Source of the DNA: Raphanus sativus
Taxonomy: Eukaryota > Streptophyta > Magnoliopsida > Brassicales > Brassicaceae
Length of the DNA stretch: 64,000 nucleotides
Direction: 5' to 3'
Assembly (NCBI RefSeq): GCF_000801105.2
Contig: NC_079518.1
Span: 14,798,800 to 14,862,799, forward strand
Within the stretch, counting starts at the first letter, position 1, and every line of letters starts with the position of its first letter. The position numbers and the translations under genes were made by a program. Positions 51,709 to 64,000 of the stretch are shown one piece after another. The notes under the pieces were generated by a model. The model saw nothing but the letters and a program-made list of their open reading frames with translations, had not been told where the DNA came from and searched no databases.

Positions 51709-52813
51709 GAGGGGGTTATTGAAATCAGAATTTGGAAGGAGTTTAGTGATTTTAAAAATTGACAGATTTTTGAAAGTTAAGTAGAGTTAACAAATTTCCA
51801 TCACAAACTTTGTATTGATCTCTGTAGATTTTATTAATCAATATGGATTTGCATAATATATTTTTCAAAATATTTCTCCTTATAAGGCAATGTACAATGA
51901 TCTCTCTAGAACTTTTCCAAAAATAAATTTTCAATGTGAACCATATATATAAACATCAATTGACATAATGATACACATATCTCCTTTTCCATCTCGTGTG
52001 CAGCCTCCACACAGGTATCTATTTCTTCTGACCATTAGTTTTTAGGTCTTTGTATATTCATCAGCCACCATTGTTGACCATATACATAGATTTGTGTATT
52101 ATTATTGTGTTAGTTTTCTTATGATAATAATCAGTTTTGTTTTAGTTTTAGTTTTCTTATGATCCATAAATTTTATGGTACTTGTGTTAGTTTTCTTATG
52201 ATACATAAATTTTATGGTACTTGTGTTACTTTTCTTATGATAATAATCAGTTTTTTTTTTCTTTGACTTTTGCGATTTTTTAAAACATTATTCTAGTTGT
52301 CGTATGAGTTTGATTTCTTCACCATTTTCGAATAAAACGGTTGTTTTGTCAAATATGAAACTATAAAAAAATATAATGAATTACAGATCATGTGAGTTAT
52401 GTTTGGTGTGTTTGTCTATCAAATATGTAACTATAAAAAAAGATAATAATCTTATAACTATAAATCACATGAGATAGTGTGAGTTGGTTTACGTAGACAA
52501 ATATGATGCATATGTGTATGTTTTTTTTATTACACAGATTTCATAAATCTTATGAGTATAGATGATATTTTCAAAGTCTAGTCTTATGAGTAAAAATAAA
52601 AGGAATCCACCTTCCAATAAGAATAGAATTTAATAGATCAGTAGAATCTATAATAACTAAACTTTATGAATAACAAAGGATTTGAATGGAATTTAAAAGT
52701 CTTCAAACCAATAACAATGGATTTTAATAAGACTTTTAAAATCTATAAACCAATAATAATGGATTCCCAAAATTTTATAACTCCTTTAGAATTCTTAAAC
52801 CAATAACCCCCTC
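51709..52813. mobile_element. Harbinger-like TIR element (1.1 kb)
   Basis: The ends are GAGGGGGTTATTG and the inverse, flanked by TAA (51706-51708, 52814-52816). Subterminal regions carry related GGATTT/AAATCC words. Near 52120-52250 there is a short tandem repeat of about 40 bp (TTAGTTTTCTTATGATACAT). No transposase. Confidence 0.8.
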
Positions 52814-52816
52814 TAA

Positions 52817-54100
52817 ATTGAAATTTGTCTTACGCACCAATCAGTTTTATTAACTAAACGATATTTAATGGTCGGTGAGGGAATAATTAACTAAAGAAAT
52901 TTCGTCACAGAAATAATCCCAAACGTGCAAATTGCTCCTGGTCACGAATTTTACAATTTTAATTCAACTAGAGGGTTAACCGCAATTTATATATTTTAAA
53001 TGTTAAATATAAATTTAAATAACAAATATTTTAAAATTAATTAACTTTTTATTATGTTATATTATATCATTTATTTGTTTTGATATAATATTTGACAAAT
53101 GAGAATGAAATATTCTTTTTTGAAATATCATTAAGTTGTATTCAATATATAAAGCTTTTTTTATTAATCATTTAGTAAGATGTATATTTATTTATTAGAC
53201 ACAATTCAAGTTTTTATTAGTCTTTTAGTAATCATGTCTAACTTTTTATTAAAATTTCAAACATTCTATATTTAATATTTTAAAATTTTATATTATTTAA
53301 AATTTTATATCCCAAGACTGTGCAGCCATGGGATAGTCTACCGTTGGCTCATCAGTGTGTGAACCAGAAGGAAGAATTCTCCTCCAATATAAAAAAAGCT
53401 GAATCCTCAAGTTTCCAGCTTGTTGCCTTTCACAGAAAAACCATAGTAATTTTAGTAGTTTTACACAAATAAAGAGAACAAAACAAACTACCAAAGGAGC
53501 GTTATGAATCACAAGCAACAATATTCGTCTCTTTCTGGAACCAACCAATTAGTCAAAAGAAAATAAGGTCATATGAAAAGCAATAAACACAAAGAAAATA
53601 AGAATCTCCATCACATAAACCCCTCGATCACAATGCCAGATCGTATCACCACAGAGATGAAACTCAATATACTCTCAATCACATAGTTCTTATTGCATAA
53701 AAGCTAAATCAACCTAACTTTGCCACAAAAAAAGGAACAACTTTGGTCCAATCTGTGGTTTCAACTCGACATCCCAAAGTGTCAGTCTGTCGATATTATC
53801 TAAGCTCTATCCGAAACTCAATCAAGATATAGAAGAACTACAACGTAAACTAACCATAAAGTTTTAATTTCTAGTTCCAAGTTGTCTTGGTGTTTATAAG
53901 ATTTGCTAATTTGCTACCAAGGTTTCTTAAACCCAATTGTAAACAACAATAGTGGTTTCGAAAATCAATAAAGGCAAATTAGAAAAGAAGCTCAATAATA
54001 TGCATCAAATAAAACGTAGATAAGCGGACGTTTCAGAGCTTCTACCATGAGTGAGTCCACAGTTGGACTCAAAACCTTCATGTAAGTGGAACAAATGGTT
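52817..54100. other. Intergenic DNA
   Basis: AT-rich. The open frame at 53297-53548 on the minus strand has no recognised similarity. Confidence 0.4.
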
Positions 54101-54104
54101 AGGT

Positions 54105-54366
54105 ATGATCAAATGAGCTATTCTAGCTTCTTTTTTCCAATCTCTATGGCAATAAACACGCCTCACAAAGTTGTCAACATAAACATTTGTGTATGTGTCT
54201 GCCTTAAGCAGCTTAAGTTCTAGGTTCGATACCTGCGTTGTCTTTCCCGATTCTTCATTCGACCGATAGTAACTTCATCTTTGTCTCTGAAATCATCATC
54301 TTTCTCATCAACGCTCATCATAAAAGCAATATCTTGTATCCCTCCACTCTCTCCTTCAATTCCCAT
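54105..54366 (-). pseudogene. Possible remnant of a basic-region (bZIP-like) small protein gene
   Basis: From the ATG at 54366 the minus strand reads MGIEGESGGIQDIAFMM and then GRMKNRERQRR, up to a donor at 54233. A second piece near 54180-54105 reads VDNFVRRVYCHRDWKKEA. Both resemble parts of small plant proteins with an NRERQRRYRARKR basic stretch. The intervening exon is missing and a 40-bp inverted repeat surrounds the first piece. This is a tentative call. Confidence 0.35.
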
Positions 54367-54495
54367 TACTCAAACCACTGATAGGAAAAAAAACCCTACA
54401 AGTTATAAAAGGAATAGATTTGGAAGAATCTAAGTAACGGTATAGAACCCTAGAAGTTAAGCTGCTTAAGGCAGACACATACACAAATGTAAGGG
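54175..54495. repeat. Inverted repeat flanking the basic-region exon
   Basis: ACATTTGTGTATGTGTCTGC-CTTAAGCAGCTTAA near 54182-54218 is repeated inverted near 54453-54489, leaving a loop of about 235 bp that contains the exon fragment. Confidence 0.75.
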
Positions 54496-55322
54496 TTTTA
54501 TAGGGTGCATATGTGGTCAAGATAGAAGAAGAACAGAGCTGTGCGAGAAACAAATGGTTACACGCAGATCAGCTACTCCATAGATCTCTTTGGGCTTCGT
54601 AAGAAGGAAATTGAAGAGAATCAATCATACTTGTTCGTCAAGCTCCCTCTCCGATTGAAGATAGAAGATAAACTGAGAGTGTCTGTGAAGATCCATCCTG
54701 CTATCGACCCTCTTTAGTTTATAGGGGTTGAATTAATTTTTCGGTTTCATTGTATCCGAAGGGAGACGGAGAGTTTGAGATTGTAAATGGTTTTAATGAA
54801 AAAAATCCTTTATTATAAAATTTAAGAATTGACAGACATTAAAAGAGTTGAAGGTAAAAAGTCATAAAGACTCGTCTTTTCACAAGCTTAGGAAAAACAG
54901 CAGGGATGGTCAGATTGAAGGGACGAAGAAGAAGAAGAAGAAGAAAACCTAATCAAACCAATAAAAACGGCACACTTTCCTCGACTAAAATATAAAACGT
55001 TAGAGCTTTGGTCGATTGCCAAATAAAACATCAGACCTTTTGTTCAAAATGGGTTATATAACTAAACATTAACCAAATGGTCTTATACCTGGCTTGGGCT
55101 TTTTGTGTATAGCTCGGAAATGTGTGTGACGTGGCCTAATTCAATGCTATGATAGGTTGATTTAATTTTCCTACGTGGATACTCTTAGAGAGCTTTATAT
55201 TCTCCTTTTAGTAGTGTTATAGATTATACAGAAAAAAGAGGAAATGAATAAAAAATAATTCTGGGATCAGTTAAAAGAATTTATATACGTAGTAAACAAA
55301 CGTTAACACAGGTTGTATGTAA
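54496..55322. other. Intergenic DNA
   Basis: No supported gene. There is an AGA-rich tract at about 54927-54945. Confidence 0.4.
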
Positions 55323-55504
55323 GACCATCATTGGTCTGCCCTTAAGGCAGCCCTTAAAGGAGAAAAAGAGAGGACCAAGAAGAAGAAAGAGGGAAAACCC
55401 CTATATAAGGGATATCCAGGATATCCTTATGTTGCCTTTATGTTTTTATGACAAAAAAAAAAAAAGATTAGGGACTTTTCACTTGCCCACCAATAATGAT
55501 GCTC
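55323..55504. mobile_element. Tourist-like MITE, copy A
   Basis: The ends are GACCATCATTGG and, inverted, GAGCATCATTATTGG, with TAA on both sides. It has an internal poly-A tract and CCTTAAGGCAGCC-type words. It is shared with 62137-62327. Confidence 0.85.
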
Positions 55505-55545
55505 TAATACATGAAGTCTTTGCATTACTGTTGCTGTACGACGTG

Positions 55546-56559
55546 TAGAGATGTCAAATGGGCGGGATAGAAATGGGCGGCTCGTGTCCAAATTGATATG
55601 GTCTAAAATGGGCAGGTCCATTTTGGTCCGTAACTAAATTTTTGTCCACATGGACAAACCCAATTATATCATGGACAATATTGGACTTAACCATTTGGAC
55701 AATGGGCAGCTCAAAAATCTAAAATGTCTAGGTTTAGCAAATTGGGAAAAACTCAATATTTTTTTCGACATTTTCCTGAAGCCTAAAGGTTTGATTTATA
55801 ACTGTTTATGTGTGATTTTTGTTATGGAAAACATAATTTCTGCCAAAACTGAAAAACATAATTTTCCGCCAAAGCCGGAAAAAAATATAGTTGTCTGCCA
55901 AAACCGGAAAAGCGTAATTTCAGCCAAAACCGAAAAATACAAATTTCCGCTAAAATCGAAAAATCAAAATTCCCGCCAAAACCGAAAAATTAAATTTTCC
56001 GCCATAACCGAAAAATACAATTTCCCGCCAAAACCGGAAAAATCAATTTCTACCAAAACTGAAAAACCCAATTTCCCACCAAAACTGAATAATTCAATTT
56101 CCCGCCAAAACCGGAAAACGCAATTTCCTGCCAAAACCAGAAAAAAAAAACGTAATTTTTTGCTAAAACTGAAAACACAATTTTCCGCAAAAACCAGAAA
56201 ACACTATTTTCCGTAAAACCGAAACATAATTTCTCGCAAAAACCGGAAAAACACAATTTCTTGCCAAAATAGAAAACGCAATTTATCTTTTGTGAACTTG
56301 TGTGTTTTTATAAAGTCTAGAACATGAAATTTAGAACTTGTATGAATTTTACTTTTTAAAACTGAAAAATTGTATTGTTTACATTAAGTGGTCGTATAGG
56401 CCCATGGACTGCCCAACAAATGTAATAAATCATGGTCTTATTTGGTTTTGGTCTCATTTGGACATGGTTCTATTTGGGCTTCGACCAAATATGTCCAGCA
56501 AAAAAATAAAGCCCGTTCGGACACGCCCAAATCCGCCCGGCCCGCCCAATTGACATCTA
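55546..56559. mobile_element. hAT-like element carrying the same minisatellite
   Basis: The left end is TAGAGATGTCAAATGGGCGG. The right end, inverted, is TAGATGTCAATTGGGCGG. The flanking 8-mers ACGACGTG and TAGACGTG share six bases, consistent with a decayed hAT target duplication. Subterminal GGGC-rich words recur on both sides. No transposase. Confidence 0.65.
55845..56290 (-). repeat. Minisatellite related to 17634-18600
   Basis: About 18 tandem copies of AATTTCCCGCCAAAACCGGAA-type units of about 24-27 bp, the reverse complement of the core in the arm 2 element. Confidence 0.9.
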
Positions 56560-57900
56560 TAGACGTGGGAATAAAGAGGAATGTGGAATATAGAATTTAT
56601 GAAACGTTGATATGGTATTGGGGTGTCAAAATGAGAAATCTCGCTCATCTCGGATCTTTTATAAGTTAGTTCAGCTCAGTTTATTTATTATACGAGTTTT
56701 AATATGCAAATTCGAACTCAGATCATCTAGATCATGAGATAAATGAGTTAACTCGCGATCAAATATAAAAATAAAAAATTTAAATTTAATTAAACATAAA
56801 ATATAGAATATTTTTTTTATAATATAATTAAAATTTAAAATTTCGAAGCATTAATATTAAATACTAAATAAAAACAAGGCCTAATAATATATTAAATAAA
56901 AGCTAAAAATCAGTGATCTAAAAATAATTTCACATAAGAGTCTTGTGATGATTTATCTTCAAACTCTTCATCTATTCAAATCGTAAAATATATATTCTGC
57001 ATGAGAATCGTAGGAACATATTTTTAATTCTAAAGATATATGATGTGAGGATTGATATCAATATTCTTGTACATTTTATATATATTTATTATTTTTTCGT
57101 TTTACATTTTAATTTTAGAAGATAAATATGACTAATATAAAAAAATACTTTTTCTTAAATAATAAAAATAGAAATCATCTATATATATAATATAAAAACA
57201 ACCAAACTCATGAATCAGATCATGTTCATTAAAAATCGTTTATATAATTCGTGATCTAATTTAATCTCGATTATTTAACTCATTTATTAAATGAGCTTAA
57301 AAAATAAAGATCATACTCATGAAAAATCGAGTTGAATTGAGCGAACTCATGAGTTATAACTCATTTTGACACCTCTATTAGAGACTCATTGAGAATATTC
57401 AAATATTTGAGAAGGAAAAAAACTATATGGCAGATCTTTCTTTATTTTCATTTAGGATGAATGTTCGAAGTTTGACGTCGTAATCTATAAATACAAAGTT
57501 AAGTTTATGAGTCAATTTAGGTTAACAAAAATATTGAGAGAAAAGGAAGAAGACGAGTGTCAGTCTCATTTGGAGGGCACAATTCTACTCGCTCTCCCAT
57601 GAAACAATTTGGGTTGAAGACTGTGATTGTAGATCGGTGAGAAATTTAGGAAGCGGAAATTAGGGCTTCTGGTCTTTGAATCTAGGAATGTGTCATTCTG
57701 ATAAATACAATGCCCTTTATCTAAAAATAAAATGAGAAACTATAGGATAAGACACTTTTCTAAACTTACTCTACATCATTAGACACTTTCTAATATACTT
57801 TCTGTTTTTTATGTGTTTAATGTTCAAAATAGCTCTCCAACTCAAAACACCACATTGCTGCATAACTAAATTACTAGATTTTGAGATGCACTTTGAAAAC
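56560..57900. other. AT-rich intergenic DNA
   Basis: The 56640-57380 part contains scattered TCATGAGTT/AACTCATGA words in both orientations and may be an old repeat. No gene. Confidence 0.4.
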
Positions 57901-58930
57901 TTGAGATTTGCAGTCTTTGTCACAAGACTTTCTTGCTAGCCGTGGGTACTAAAATGTGATGAAGACGTGTTCTTGCAAAGCCGTGGGTACCAAAATGTGA
58001 TAAAACGTATTCACAGTCTGTCTAAAGACCTTTTTTGGCATGCCTTTGTCTTAATGCATCCTTTTTCAATTACCAGCGTTTGTCTTGATACTTTTTCATA
58101 AGCCGTGGGTACAGATGTGATGAAAAATTATTCAGTACCTTTCTTCAAGCCGTGGGTACTAAATTGATGATTCACAGTCTTTGTCTCAAAACTTTCTTGC
58201 AAGCCGTGGGTACTAAACTTTATCACACTTTGCATCCTCAAACACCCTCTATTCATAGAGCTGTGGGTAAGCAATGGATGTGGTTTAGATCTAGAGTCTT
58301 TGTCTAAAGACTTCTCTGTCAAACCGTACATACCAATACTGTCTAAAACCCTTTAACAAAACCGTGGGTAGCAAGATTTTCCAATTACTTTCCATGACTT
58401 GTGATCGTTATTTCCATCCAACAAGTTCAAAAGCAATTCATAGCCTTTGTCTAAAGACATTTTGTAAGCAGATGGTCCTTTATCCACCCTTCAATTTCAT
58501 AGCTAGACATAGCTATTTTCTGTCTAAAAGACTCTTTTTTTTTTAAGCCGATGGTTGTTTTAGTAAAGCCGTGGGTACTAAAGTATGTTTTACTTTACAT
58601 CCCAAACGTATCTTATAAATGCACTACCAACCAACAGTTTCCTCTGGGTCTAACCTTCACGCAACAAGGACTCGGGACAATGAATCCTTCCAACAATCTC
58701 ATGGCTTCTGTCTAAATGTAAGCCTTTTGGTCCTTTATCCATCCATCCATTCATCAATTTCATAGCCTTAGACAAAGTCATTTTCTGTCTAAAAGACTCT
58801 TTTTTTTTCTTAAGACGATGGTTATTTTTGTAAAGCCGTGGGTACTAAAGTATGTTTTAGTTTCCATCATCAACCAAACATCTACCTCTGGGACAAAGCT
58901 TCACGCAACATGGACTCGGGACAATGTCCC
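57900..58930 (+). repeat. Irregular array with core AGCCGTGGGTACTAAA
   Basis: At least eight clear and several degenerate copies of AGCCGTGGGTACTAAA occur (for example near 57940, 57980, 58100, 58148, 58201, 58360, 58566, 58831). They alternate with CTTTGTCTAAAGAC-like segments. The last third is a direct duplication of about 250 bp (58440-58680 vs 58725-58930), each copy ending in a CACGCAACA.GGACTCGGGACAA block. No reading frame spans it. I do not recognise the family. Confidence 0.7.
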
Positions 58931-59144
58931 CAAATAAGAATCTGGCAGAACACTATTAGATTAGTGTCTGCCCATGATCTTTTTGGAGTTTGATAAAACT
59001 TAAAACTAAAAGTAAGTAAGAATCAGCGGTAGAAGAACTTATCTGTTTTATGTCGCTACTTCTTTAGCCGTTCAAGTCAAAGATTAACACTTTTATCTTC
59101 AATCTGTCAATGATGGTTTCTCCACACCCCCACGTACTGTAAAC

Positions 59145-59810
<666 letters not shown>

Positions 59811-59813
59811 TAA

Positions 59814-60075
59814 GAGCATCATTAACGCTAACAACCTTTAAAGGGTGCTTAAATTTTTTTCTTTTTTTAATTTTCTTTTCTGATTTAAAAAAATAAAAAA
59901 TAAAATAAAAATAACCAATTACTGGCCGCCATGTGTCAGTGGGGCCCGCAAATTAAACAAAATCCGACGCTTAAAGAAGCAACATATCTGTTGCTTAGAT
60001 TTTACTGGGACCCATTCATTTATTTAATTATTTTTTAAGCAACACCCCCATAATCGTTTGCCGTTGATGATGCTC
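59814..60075. mobile_element. Tourist-like MITE related to copies A and B
   Basis: The ends are GAGCATCATTAACG and, inverted, GAGCATCATCAACG, with TAA on both sides (59811-59813, 60076-60078). The interior differs from copies A and B. Confidence 0.8.
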
Positions 60076-60729
60076 TAAGCATTGGTTATATACTGTGTAC
60101 TGTTGATACGTGAATTCACCTATTGACCTCCATTAAGAGAAAGAAAAATACATGTTAATCAACATCTTGTATGGTATAATCTTTTTTTGTATGGTATAAT
60201 CAAAATAGATTATTAAATATAAATTAAATAATATTTTCTAAAAATAATAATTAAGAGTTGGGTTGTCATTTTTCATTATTTATGAATTTTTTTATAAAAG
60301 TAATACAAATGATTGTAAGATACTAAATTGTTTATATACAAATGCACAAAACACATATTTTAATGTTATTAAATTTACAGGAATTCTAATTCTACTATAA
60401 ATTTGATATAATTTTCTGAATTTACTTTTTTTAAAATAAGTATATCTATTAAATTATTTATAATGGTTTAAGAATAATTTATAAGAGTTTATAAACTCAA
60501 ATGTTATAAATTTTTGTTTGAATTTAACTTATGGTATGTCAAGCAATGTTTCATTAAATTTTGATATTATATTCTAATGTGTTTTTATCTTTGTAAGAAG
60601 TTTTCAAAAATATTCTGTATATATATTTTTACAAGTTAGTAGCTTTGAAGTTTATGATATAAAAAGAAAATTAACTATTTAAATAGGAAAGTTAATTAAT
60701 TATAAAAAAATATTTTGAAATAATTGTTC

Positions 60730-61990
60730 TACAAATTTCTTTTTTTGATTTGCATTTGAAGAAAGGGAAACTATTATTAAACAGTCTTTTATAGTTTTCT
60801 TATGTTTAAAATTATAAAAAGGACAATTACTATCAAATAATTTCTTTTGAATTTTAGAAAAGAAAAATTAGTATTAAATAAAATGTTTGATAAATCTTTT
60901 TTTGTTTAAAATTTTAAAAATAAAAAGTAGATAAAAATAATATTAAATAATTTTAATATTTTTTTGATTTTTTTTAATATTATCTTATTATATATTTTAT
61001 TAATCATGAGTTATTTTAACTTGTGTCAAAATTTTAAGAGGAACATTAATATCAAATTATCTTTTACAATATCTTTTCTTTAGGATTTTAGAAAAGAAAA
61101 CTTTATATTAAATAAATTATTTTACAAATATTTTTTCTTTAGGATATCTTTTTTTAAAAAAGGAGTTTTCTAGTAAAATTACTATTAAATCATTTAAATT
61201 TTAGTTTTTTTGTTAAAAAATATTGATATTTGTTTTTTTAATTTTTTTTTCTCTTATTTTCTTAGTATATATGTTTTTAATCATGAGATATTCTAACGCA
61301 TATCAAAATATTAAAAGGATAATTACTATCAAATAATATTTTGGAATTATATTTTGTTTAAGATTTTAAAAATGGAAAATAACTATTAAATAATATTTAT
61401 AATTAATTTTTAACCAAAATCATTTGTTATAACTGTCATGTGTCACAATCATATTAATTATCAATTTTGAATACCAAGCGTAATATAATCTTTTATAATT
61501 ATATTTTTCATTCAGATTTTGATCGAAAAAGAAAATCAGTATTAAATAAATTATTTTTCAAAATATTTTTTTTTTTTGGATTTTGGAAAAGGAAAATTTC
61601 TAAGCAAAATTACCATTGAATAAATTTTATTAGTAAATAATTTCTAAAATTTATTTTTATCATCTAATTATATATATTTTTAAACATTATATCTATTTAA
61701 ACAAATGTAAAAATACTAGAAAAATTACTATAAAATAATATTTAGCAATGATATTTTATCTAGAATTTTAAAATTGAAAAATACTATTAATAATATTAAT
61801 AATTACTTTCTAACAAAATTCTATTTTTGTTATTATTTTATTATATATATTTTTAGTTATGAGATATATTAACAGTCACAATCTTAATTGTATAATTACT
61901 TTCTAATTACTTTATATACAATGTGTCGTTATTATGTTAACTAGTAATTTTGAATAACCAATTTTTATATAATAAGATAAGTGCAATTTA
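60730..61990. repeat. Degenerate AT-rich tandem repeat
   Basis: A phrase like TTTTAGAAAAGGAAAATTACTATTAAATAAT recurs (in parts) roughly every 90-120 bp with TTTTTTCTTTAGGATTTT between. The copies are poor, and alignment would be needed to define a unit. There is no coding sequence between 60100 and 61990. Confidence 0.5.
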
Positions 61991-62136
61991 AGCAGAGTAG
62001 CAAATTAGCAATTGAAGATTTGTTTTTTCTTGAATCTTTCCAACAAAACATTCTCTATGGAATATCACAGGGTCATAATTTATGACCCAATAAGCCTCCA
62101 GCAATCTCATAAAGGCATAATCCCAATTCCTCCTAA

Positions 62137-62327
62137 GACCATCATTATTGGGAAGTCCTTAAGGCAGTCTTTAAAGGTGAAGGGGAGAGGACTGAGGAGA
62201 AAAAGTAGGGAAAAACCCTTAAATAAGGGCTGCCCTTAAGGCTGCCTTTAAGTTTTCATGAAAAAAAAAAAAAAAAAAAAAATTAAAGCTAAGGGCTTTT
62301 GTATAGTGCCCTCCAATAATGATGCTC
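62137..62327. mobile_element. Tourist-like MITE, copy B
   Basis: GACCATCATTATTGG and, inverted, GAGCATCATTATTGG, flanked by TAA (62134-62136, 62328-62330). It is closely similar to copy A, with a longer internal A tract. Confidence 0.88.
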
Positions 62328-62342
62328 TAACCTTTTTTTGTT

Positions 62343-62630
62343 CTATAACGTACAAATCCCACCAAAACAATGCGTCAACGAGGCGAAAATGAGAAGAGAA
62401 GCTGCATTTTTCTTGTTTTGCTTTGGTCCTTCTGATGTTGGAGCATTAGAAAGAAAAATCAATCTGAATGAGTAAAAGCAGCTACTTCTTTCTCTTGCTT
62501 CTTCTTCGAGTGTCTCTGTGCAGTGGCTGTCACAATCTTGAAGAAGTTGAGGTGCATTAGCCACACTTTTCTGCATAGCACACAAACACAAACAGAGCAA
62601 ATGAATACGAGCTAAAGGATGAACTAATAA
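62343..62630 (-). other. Possible exon of an unrecognised gene
   Basis: After a good acceptor near 62575 the minus strand stays open: KSVANAPQLLQDCDSHCTET and LEEEARERSSC. The composition looks protein-like, but I do not recognise it and no partner exon is evident. Confidence 0.25.
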
Positions 62631-63039
62631 TTGAATACTAGGCTTAAATTACTACAGATGGAAAAATGGGACACATCAACAACTCAGTGTAATGTGTGGT
62701 TTAAAAACGAGGTATGTCTAATGTTAGTAGTTTTGTTGAGAAAAAAAAACTTTTGTTCGAACCAGACGTGCGTAGCAACCGGCATATTACTTGGCTGTAC
62801 AAAGAGGTAGAATATATAAAGTCTCGATTTTTAACACAGACAGGAAGAATCTAACCTAAACCTCGACGGTTCTCCAGTCAAGAAGATTTCCAACATAGGC
62901 CTAAGAACTGTTCTGTTAGCTTATCAGAAAAAAAAAACTATTGGTTAATGAAAGAAACAGTGTTTATACGTATGAAAAGCACCAGAAAAATAACAGATAC
63001 AAAGAATACTGCTTTGCAGATGCAATAACCTCCACTGTT

Positions 63040-63215
63040 CAATAAGATTTTAATAATATATATGCATGCGTTGGTCTTTGTTTTCTTTTATCGGTTGGTG
63101 AGAGGTGTCTCTGGTTTCATGTGATAAAGCATAGAGCAGCGCAAATCAAAAGGATATGCGGTGATTGTGAGCGGTGAGGCTCGTGATGAGAGTAGCCTTC
63201 TGGATCACATGATTT
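63040..63215. repeat. Second copy of the myrosinase upstream block
   Basis: TCTCTGGTTTCATGTGATAA, GATATGCGGTGA.TGTGA.CGGTGAG and TGGATCACATGAT occur in the same order and strand as at 47090-47200. The block lies about 0.8 kb before the window end. Confidence 0.75.
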
Positions 63216-63256
63216 TTTTTTTTTTGCTATCTATGTTACTCATCGATCAATACATT

Positions 63257-63432
63257 CAATGGCGTAACTAGGTGGGGAGTGGATGGGGCAGCTACCCCCA
63301 AAGATTTTTTTCTTTTGTGTAATTTTGCTTAGAATTTTTATAATGCTCTGAATGAAAATTTGAATTTATAAATATATTACTAATGTTATGTCGTTTTGCC
63401 CCGAGTAAAAATTCATCCTAGATCTGCCACTG
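63257..63432. mobile_element. Small hAT-like MITE
   Basis: The left end is CAATGGCGTAACTAGGT. The right end, inverted, is CAGTGGCAGATCTAGGAT. An exact 8-bp target duplication AATACATT is present at 63249-63256 and 63433-63440. Confidence 0.8.
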
Positions 63433-63440
63433 AATACATT

Positions 63441-64000
63441 ACTAACCATCCAAATTAAACAAGCATAACCAGTAATGGAAGCAATGAAAGGGTAAGAGAG
63501 TCAGTTGACCCTTATCAATTTTAAAATTTTGGTTCATATAAGCCTATAACTTTTAGTATATATTGAATAGTTGTACATTTTCAAGGGTTTGACCTCTTTG
63601 TTTTTGTGAAATCTCTAATGATTTTATACATATGATTTGACTCCACGGAATTTTGTTTCTACCTCTGCTATTGTGTCTATCTAACTACATGTATATGTTA
63701 CGCATAGCAATATCCCTGTGAACTACAACCGTCTAGCTAACTACTGATTTGAATCGAAACATTAGTTTCTGATTTTTCTAATTACTGATTATAGTCGGGT
63801 AGATTGGATTTAAATTGATCAAACATGAGAGTTAAAAGGTGTTAATGTTTTCAACGTTCATATGCTACTTTATGGATTAATAAAATTAAGTTTGTGATAA
63901 CATCATTGAGTTGAGAGATATTGCCATGCATAACATAAACTTTGTATAGTATACATTAGTTTATTTTCCATAGATATCCTGATCAGTACTTTATGTAACT
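63441..64000. other. Intergenic DNA to the window end
   Basis: AT-rich. No gene start is seen. Confidence 0.4.

Noticed and set aside
53297..53548. 83-codon minus-strand frame
   Set aside because: No recognisable similarity, splice partners or context.
55650..56256. 188-codon plus-strand frame and 68-codon minus-strand frame
   Set aside because: Same minisatellite artefact inside a hAT-like element.
57900..58930. CRISPR array
   Set aside because: Repeats are irregular in spacing and sequence, and this is a plant nuclear genome.

Overview
The window looks like nuclear DNA of a Brassicaceae plant, most likely tribe Brassiceae (Brassica/Raphanus group). It is AT-rich, its genes have many short introns, it holds a myrosinase, and it is full of Helitrons, tRNA-derived SINEs and small TIR elements. 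Two runs of exactly 100 N (11619-11718 and 43784-43883) show it is scaffolded. From memory, the gene order FANCD2, RPL27, mitochondrial carrier, S-acyltransferase, F-box/FBD, LigB dioxygenase, CYP97B3 follows the Arabidopsis At4g14970-At4g15120 interval. Several of these genes survive only as fragments, as expected after polyploidy and gene loss.

Region 1-22111 is dominated by a large inverted duplication. Arm 1 (about 563-10234) holds a complete FANCD2 gene on the minus strand. I could join 31 exons with every phase matching (1476 codons). Arm 2 (11719-22111, plus strand) begins inside exon 8 directly after an N gap and carries many small indels. The arms differ by clean transposon insertions. 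Arm 2 alone carries a 1.36-kb TIR element filled with a GGTTTTGGCGGGAAATT minisatellite and two Helitrons. Arm 1 supplies the empty site for each. A different Helitron end interrupts arm 1 at 562.

Region 22112-32400 has SINE and Harbinger-type insertions, an RPL27 gene lacking one base, remnants of a mitochondrial carrier and a DHHC S-acyltransferase, an F-box/FBD gene with a frameshift, a TFIP11/STIP-like fragment, and an intact LigB-type extradiol dioxygenase (270 codons).

Region 32400-43200 has an intact CYP97B3-like P450 (14 exons, 571 codons) whose introns carry Stowaway-type MITEs, a small unknown gene, and a 2.9-kb Helitron (40269-43166) that has captured pieces of a calcium-dependent protein kinase and an RPA/OB-fold gene.

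Region 43884-64000 has a TLC-domain pseudogene and an intact 12-exon myrosinase (545 codons) with a large fold-back element in intron 9. It also has a hAT-like element carrying the same minisatellite as the Harbinger-like element in arm 2, a 1-kb array built on AGCCGTGGGTACTAAA, a 200-bp GA microsatellite, and a family of short MITEs. A block upstream of the myrosinase recurs near 63.1 kb, which hints at another tandem gene beyond the window.

The intact genes act separately: interstrand crosslink repair (FANCD2), translation (RPL27), phenolic ring cleavage (LigB), plastid carotenoid hydroxylation (CYP97B3) and glucosinolate hydrolysis (myrosinase). Family assignments come from recognised motifs and memory. 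No database search was run.
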